The notes below the pieces were generated by a model. That model did no database searches. It worked only from the letters and a program-made list of their open reading frames with translations, and was not told the origin of the DNA. From G963422745 sp965214285 (GTDB lineage: Bacteria > Actinomycetota > Acidimicrobiia > Acidimicrobiales > Aldehydirespiratoraceae): a stretch of 64,000 nucleotides of DNA. The translations under genes and the position numbers were made by a program. Within the stretch, counting starts at the first letter, position 1, and each line of letters begins with the position of its first letter. The stretch is from positions 1,302,001 through 1,366,000 of the forward strand of contig OZ243946.1 of the NCBI GenBank assembly GCA_965214285.1. Direction: 5' to 3'. Shown here piece after piece: positions 61,325-64,000 of the stretch.

Positions 61325-62503
61325 ATGACCACGGCAGTGGCCGTCTTCGGATCGTCGGGCTCTATTGGGACCCAGACGCTCGACATCGTGCGGGCATCCC
61401 CTGAGCGCTACCGCATCAGCGCCCTGGGCGTCGGCTCCTCGGTCGATGCGCTCGTCGAGCAGGCCCATGAGTTCCGGCCCGAGATCGTGGTGCTGGCCGA
61501 CGAGCGTGCCGCAGCCGGGCTCGCCGAGCGCCTGCCGCCCACAACGGCCCTGGCATCAGGCGCCGATGCCTGCGCCCAGGCAATCGAGACCGCCGACACG
61601 GTGGTCAACGGGGTCGTCGGCCTCGCCGGCCTGGAGGTGACCATGGCCGCTCTTCAGGCCCGCAAGCGGCTCTGTCTGGCCAACAAGGAGTCGTTGATCG
61701 CCGCCGGCCCGGTGGTGCGGCGGGCCTGGGACGCCTCGGGCGCCGAGCTGATCCCAGTCGACAGCGAGCACTGCGCGATCCACCAGTGCCTGCGCGCCGG
61801 AGGCGTCCACGGCCGGGTCACAGCCGCCGGCCAGGTCGACAAGATCGTGCTGACCGCCAGCGGCGGGCCGTTCCGGGGCCGCACCCGCAGCGAGCTCGAG
61901 TCGGTCACTGTCGAGCAGGCGCTGGCGCATCCGACCTGGTCGATGGGGCCCAAGATCACCGTCGACTCCAGCACCCTGATGAACAAGGGGCTGGAGGTCA
62001 TCGAGGCGCACGAGCTGTTCGGCGTGTCCTTCGACGACATCGACGTGGTCGTGCACCCGCAGTCGGTCGTGCATTCCATGGTGACCTTCGAAGACGGCGC
62101 CACCGTCGCCCAGCTCTCGATGCCCGACATGCGGCTTTGCATCGGCTACGCCCTGGCCTACCCGCAGCGTTCGACGCACGCCTGGGGCGCCATCGACTGG
62201 GCCGAGGTCTCCCGGCTCGACTTCGCGGCCGTCGATCACGAGTCGTTCGCCTGCCTGGGCCTGGCCTATGCCGCGGGCCGAAGCGGCGAGACCGCCCCGG
62301 CCTGGCTCAGCGCCGCCAACGAGGTGGCCGTGGAGGCGTTCCTCGCCGGGCGGATCGGCTGGCTCGACATCGCCGCGCTGGCCGACGCCGCCCTGCAGCG
62401 CTGGCCCGGCACAGCCGCCGACGGCATCGACGCGGTGCTCGAAGCGGACCGGGCGGCGCGGGCCACCACAGCGGGCCTGATCGCCGAGCGGGTGCTCGCA
62501 TGA
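61325..62503 (+). CDS. dxr: 1-deoxy-D-xylulose 5-phosphate reductoisomerase
   Basis: A 392-residue NADPH enzyme, the committed step of the MEP isoprenoid pathway. VFGSSGSIGTQTLDIV is the NADPH fold, LANKESLIAAG and PVDSEHCAIHQCL the metal/substrate site, and TASGGPFRG and HPTWSMGPKITVDSSTLMNKG the flexible loop and core. Full length. The stop overlaps the rseP ATG (ATGA). Confidence 0.97.
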   Translation: MTTAVAVFGSSGSIGTQTLDIVRASPERYRISALGVGSSVDALVEQAHEFRPEIVVLADERAAAGLAERLPPTTALASGADACAQAIETADTVVNGVVGLAGLEVTMAALQARKRLCLANKESLIAAGPVVRRAWDASGAELIPVDSEHCAIHQCLRAGGVHGRVTAAGQVDKIVLTASGGPFRGRTRSELESVTVEQALAHPTWSMGPKITVDSSTLMNKGLEVIEAHELFGVSFDDIDVVVHPQSVVHSMVTFEDGATVAQLSMPDMRLCIGYALAYPQRSTHAWGAIDWAEVSRLDFAAVDHESFACLGLAYAAGRSGETAPAWLSAANEVAVEAFLAGRIGWLDIAALADAALQRWPGTAADGIDAVLEADRAARATTAGLIAERVLA

Positions 62504-64000
62504 GGGACTCGCTCGACGACGGCGCGGGCGCCCCAGAAGCCGATGCCGCCGGGCCCGAGGGCGTCAACCGCCTGGCGCCGCTGTGGATGGCCGCCGCCCT
62601 GGTCGCCCTGGGGCTGTTCGCCTCCTGGAGCTGGGTGCTCGTGGTGGTCGGCATTCTCGTCATGGTCTTCTTCCACGAGCTGGGCCATTACCTCACCGCC
62701 CGCTGGACCGGCATGAAGCCCACCGAGTTCTTCATCGGCTTCGGGCCCAGGCTCTGGTCGTTCCGCAAGGGCGACACCGAGTACGGCCTGAAGGCGATCC
62801 CCGCGGGCGCCTACGTGCGCATCGTCGGCATGAACAACCTCGAGGACGTGGCCCCGGCCGACGCCGAGCGGGCCTATCGCGCCAAGAGCTACCCCCGCAA
62901 GCTGCTGGTCGTCTCGGCGGGCTCGATAATGCACTTCGCCATGGCGCTGGTGCTGCTGTATGCGGCGATCCTGTTCTACGGCTTCCCCGGCGACGGCTGG
63001 GAGGTGGACCGGGTGGTCGAAGACAGCGCCGCGGCCGAGATCGGGATCGGTCCCGGCGACCGGATCGTGAGCGTGGACGGCGAGACCGTGAAGGACTACG
63101 ACCACTTCGGCGACCTGGTATCCGAGCGCGCCGGGCGGGATGTCGCCTTCGCCTTCGAGCGCGACGGCACCGTCATCACCGAGACCGTCGAGCTCGGGGT
63201 CCGCCTGCTGCCCGCCGGGGCGGACGCCTTCGACGGCCTGGTGCCCCTGGACCGCATCCTGGCCGTCGACGGAATCGATGTCTTCTCCTGGGACGACGTG
63301 ACGGCGGCGGTCGACGGGCGCATCGGCGCCGAGCTGACCTTCGTCGTGGACCCTGCAGGCGGCGACGAGCTGCTGATCCTGGATCAGGTGAGGGTCAACG
63401 CCGTGCCGCCGGCATCCGATGCGGTGGCCGGCTTCTTCGGGATAGGCGCACGCAGAGACCGCATCGAGGTGGGCGCGCCGGCCGCCGTGGGGCGCTCGGT
63501 CGCAGAGCTCGGGTCGTTCACGTCGCAGGCGGTCACGGGCATGTGGGACTTCGTATCGGGCGGCGGCTTCGGGAACTTCGTCTCCGACACCCTCGGCGGC
63601 CCCCGCGACCCAGTGGTCGCCACCCCGCCCGACTCCGCCGGGGACCGCCCGACGGCGGGCCGCACGACCGAGCGGCCCAGCTCCGAGGGGGACCGCATCC
63701 TGTCGATCTACGGGGCGGCCAGAGCCGGGGCGATCCTCACCGACGACAGCATCGAAGGGCTGGTGCTGTTCCTGGCCGGGCTCAACGTGTTCGTGGGCCT
63801 GTTCAACATGATCCCGCTGCCGCCTCTCGACGGCGGCCATGTGGCGGTGGCCACATACGAGCGGATCCGCTCCGTCGGCGGGCGCCGTCACGAGGTGGAC
63901 TACCGCAAGCTGCTGCCGCTCACCTATGCGGTGTTCTTCGTGCTGATCGCCGTGGGCCTCGTCGCCTTGTTCCGCGACATCGTCGACCCGATCGACTTCG
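62500..64000 (+). CDS. rseP: Site-2 intramembrane zinc protease RseP (3' end beyond window)
   Basis: 500 codons are visible and the frame is still open at the window edge. VFFHELGHYLTAR gives the HExxH zinc motif in the first membrane helix, and FNMIPLPPLDGGH the third ligand in a late helix. Between them lie two PDZ-like modules (IGIGPGDRIVSVDGETV and LVPLDRILAVDGIDVFSWDD), plus an insertion with DRPTAGRTTERP. The family (Rip1 in mycobacteria) cuts anti-sigma factors. Position after dxr is conserved. Confidence 0.93.
   Translation, partial: MRDSLDDGAGAPEADAAGPEGVNRLAPLWMAAALVALGLFASWSWVLVVVGILVMVFFHELGHYLTARWTGMKPTEFFIGFGPRLWSFRKGDTEYGLKAIPAGAYVRIVGMNNLEDVAPADAERAYRAKSYPRKLLVVSAGSIMHFAMALVLLYAAILFYGFPGDGWEVDRVVEDSAAAEIGIGPGDRIVSVDGETVKDYDHFGDLVSERAGRDVAFAFERDGTVITETVELGVRLLPAGADAFDGLVPLDRILAVDGIDVFSWDDVTAAVDGRIGAELTFVVDPAGGDELLILDQVRVNAVPPASDAVAGFFGIGARRDRIEVGAPAAVGRSVAELGSFTSQAVTGMWDFVSGGGFGNFVSDTLGGPRDPVVATPPDSAGDRPTAGRTTERPSSEGDRILSIYGAARAGAILTDDSIEGLVLFLAGLNVFVGLFNMIPLPPLDGGHVAVATYERIRSVGGRRHEVDYRKLLPLTYAVFFVLIAVGLVALFRDIVDPIDF

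Overview
The window is a 64 kb, very GC-rich, gene-dense stretch of an actinobacterial chromosome. The gene order thrS-HIT-pgsA-acyltransferase-pimA-pdxST-yebC-ruvCAB, then secDF-apt-rel-hisS-aspS-rarA-alaS-ruvX-mltG-aroE, then dprA-xer-M23-rpsB-tsf-pyrH-frr-cdsA-dxr-rseP, is the conserved actinobacterial backbone. A mycothiol ligase (mshC), an InhA-type enoyl reductase, PimA/PgsA-type lipid genes and a second actinobacterial topoisomerase pair (parC/parE) agree with this. A deep-branching actinobacterium such as an uncultured Acidimicrobiia member is my best guess. That placement is inference from gene order and composition, not from a phylogeny.

Layout. 1-8.7 kb: topoisomerase IV genes parC (5'-truncated by the window edge) and parE, separated by an accessory block of a large nuclease-like/N6-adenine methylase protein, an AbiEi-like antitoxin-family protein on the opposite strand, and a cupin dioxygenase-like protein. 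8.7-22.6 kb: fabI, mshC, plsC, thrS, the phosphatidylinositol/PIM lipid operon, an M48-like pseudoprotease, PLP synthase, yebC and an esterase. 22.7-34 kb: ruvCAB, queA-tgt, yajC-secD-secF, apt, rel. 34.05-37.45 kb: an inserted unit bounded by a perfect 16-bp inverted repeat, carrying a DUF222/HNH (13E12-type) gene with multiplied promoter/5' ends and a 27-bp poly-C tract. 37.5-54.5 kb: hisS, aspS, rarA, two small membrane-linked proteins, a lipoprotein and a secreted protein, alaS, ruvX, mltG, aroE, comM, dprA, xer. 54.7-64 kb: a degenerate LytM/hydrolase fusion, rpsB-tsf-pyrH-frr, cdsA, dxr and rseP (3'-truncated by the window edge). I recognise no tRNA, rRNA or CRISPR array.

Two window-wide patterns stand out. 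First, many genes start 6-9 nt downstream of a TANNNT -10 box, the geometry of leaderless transcripts. Second, many gene junctions hold short tandem duplications of the end of one gene or the start of the next. At several of them (acyltransferase/pimA, queA/tgt, yajC/secD, apt/rel, DUF948/DUF6167-like, mltG/aroE) the duplicated material forms micro-ORFs of 3-38 codons. Each micro-ORF begins in the preceding stop codon (ATGA, GTGA or TGATG) and ends in, or just past, the next start codon. The result is an unbroken relay of overlapping stop/start codons from gene to gene. This relay, together with the phase-variable-looking HNH island, is the best candidate for something undescribed here.
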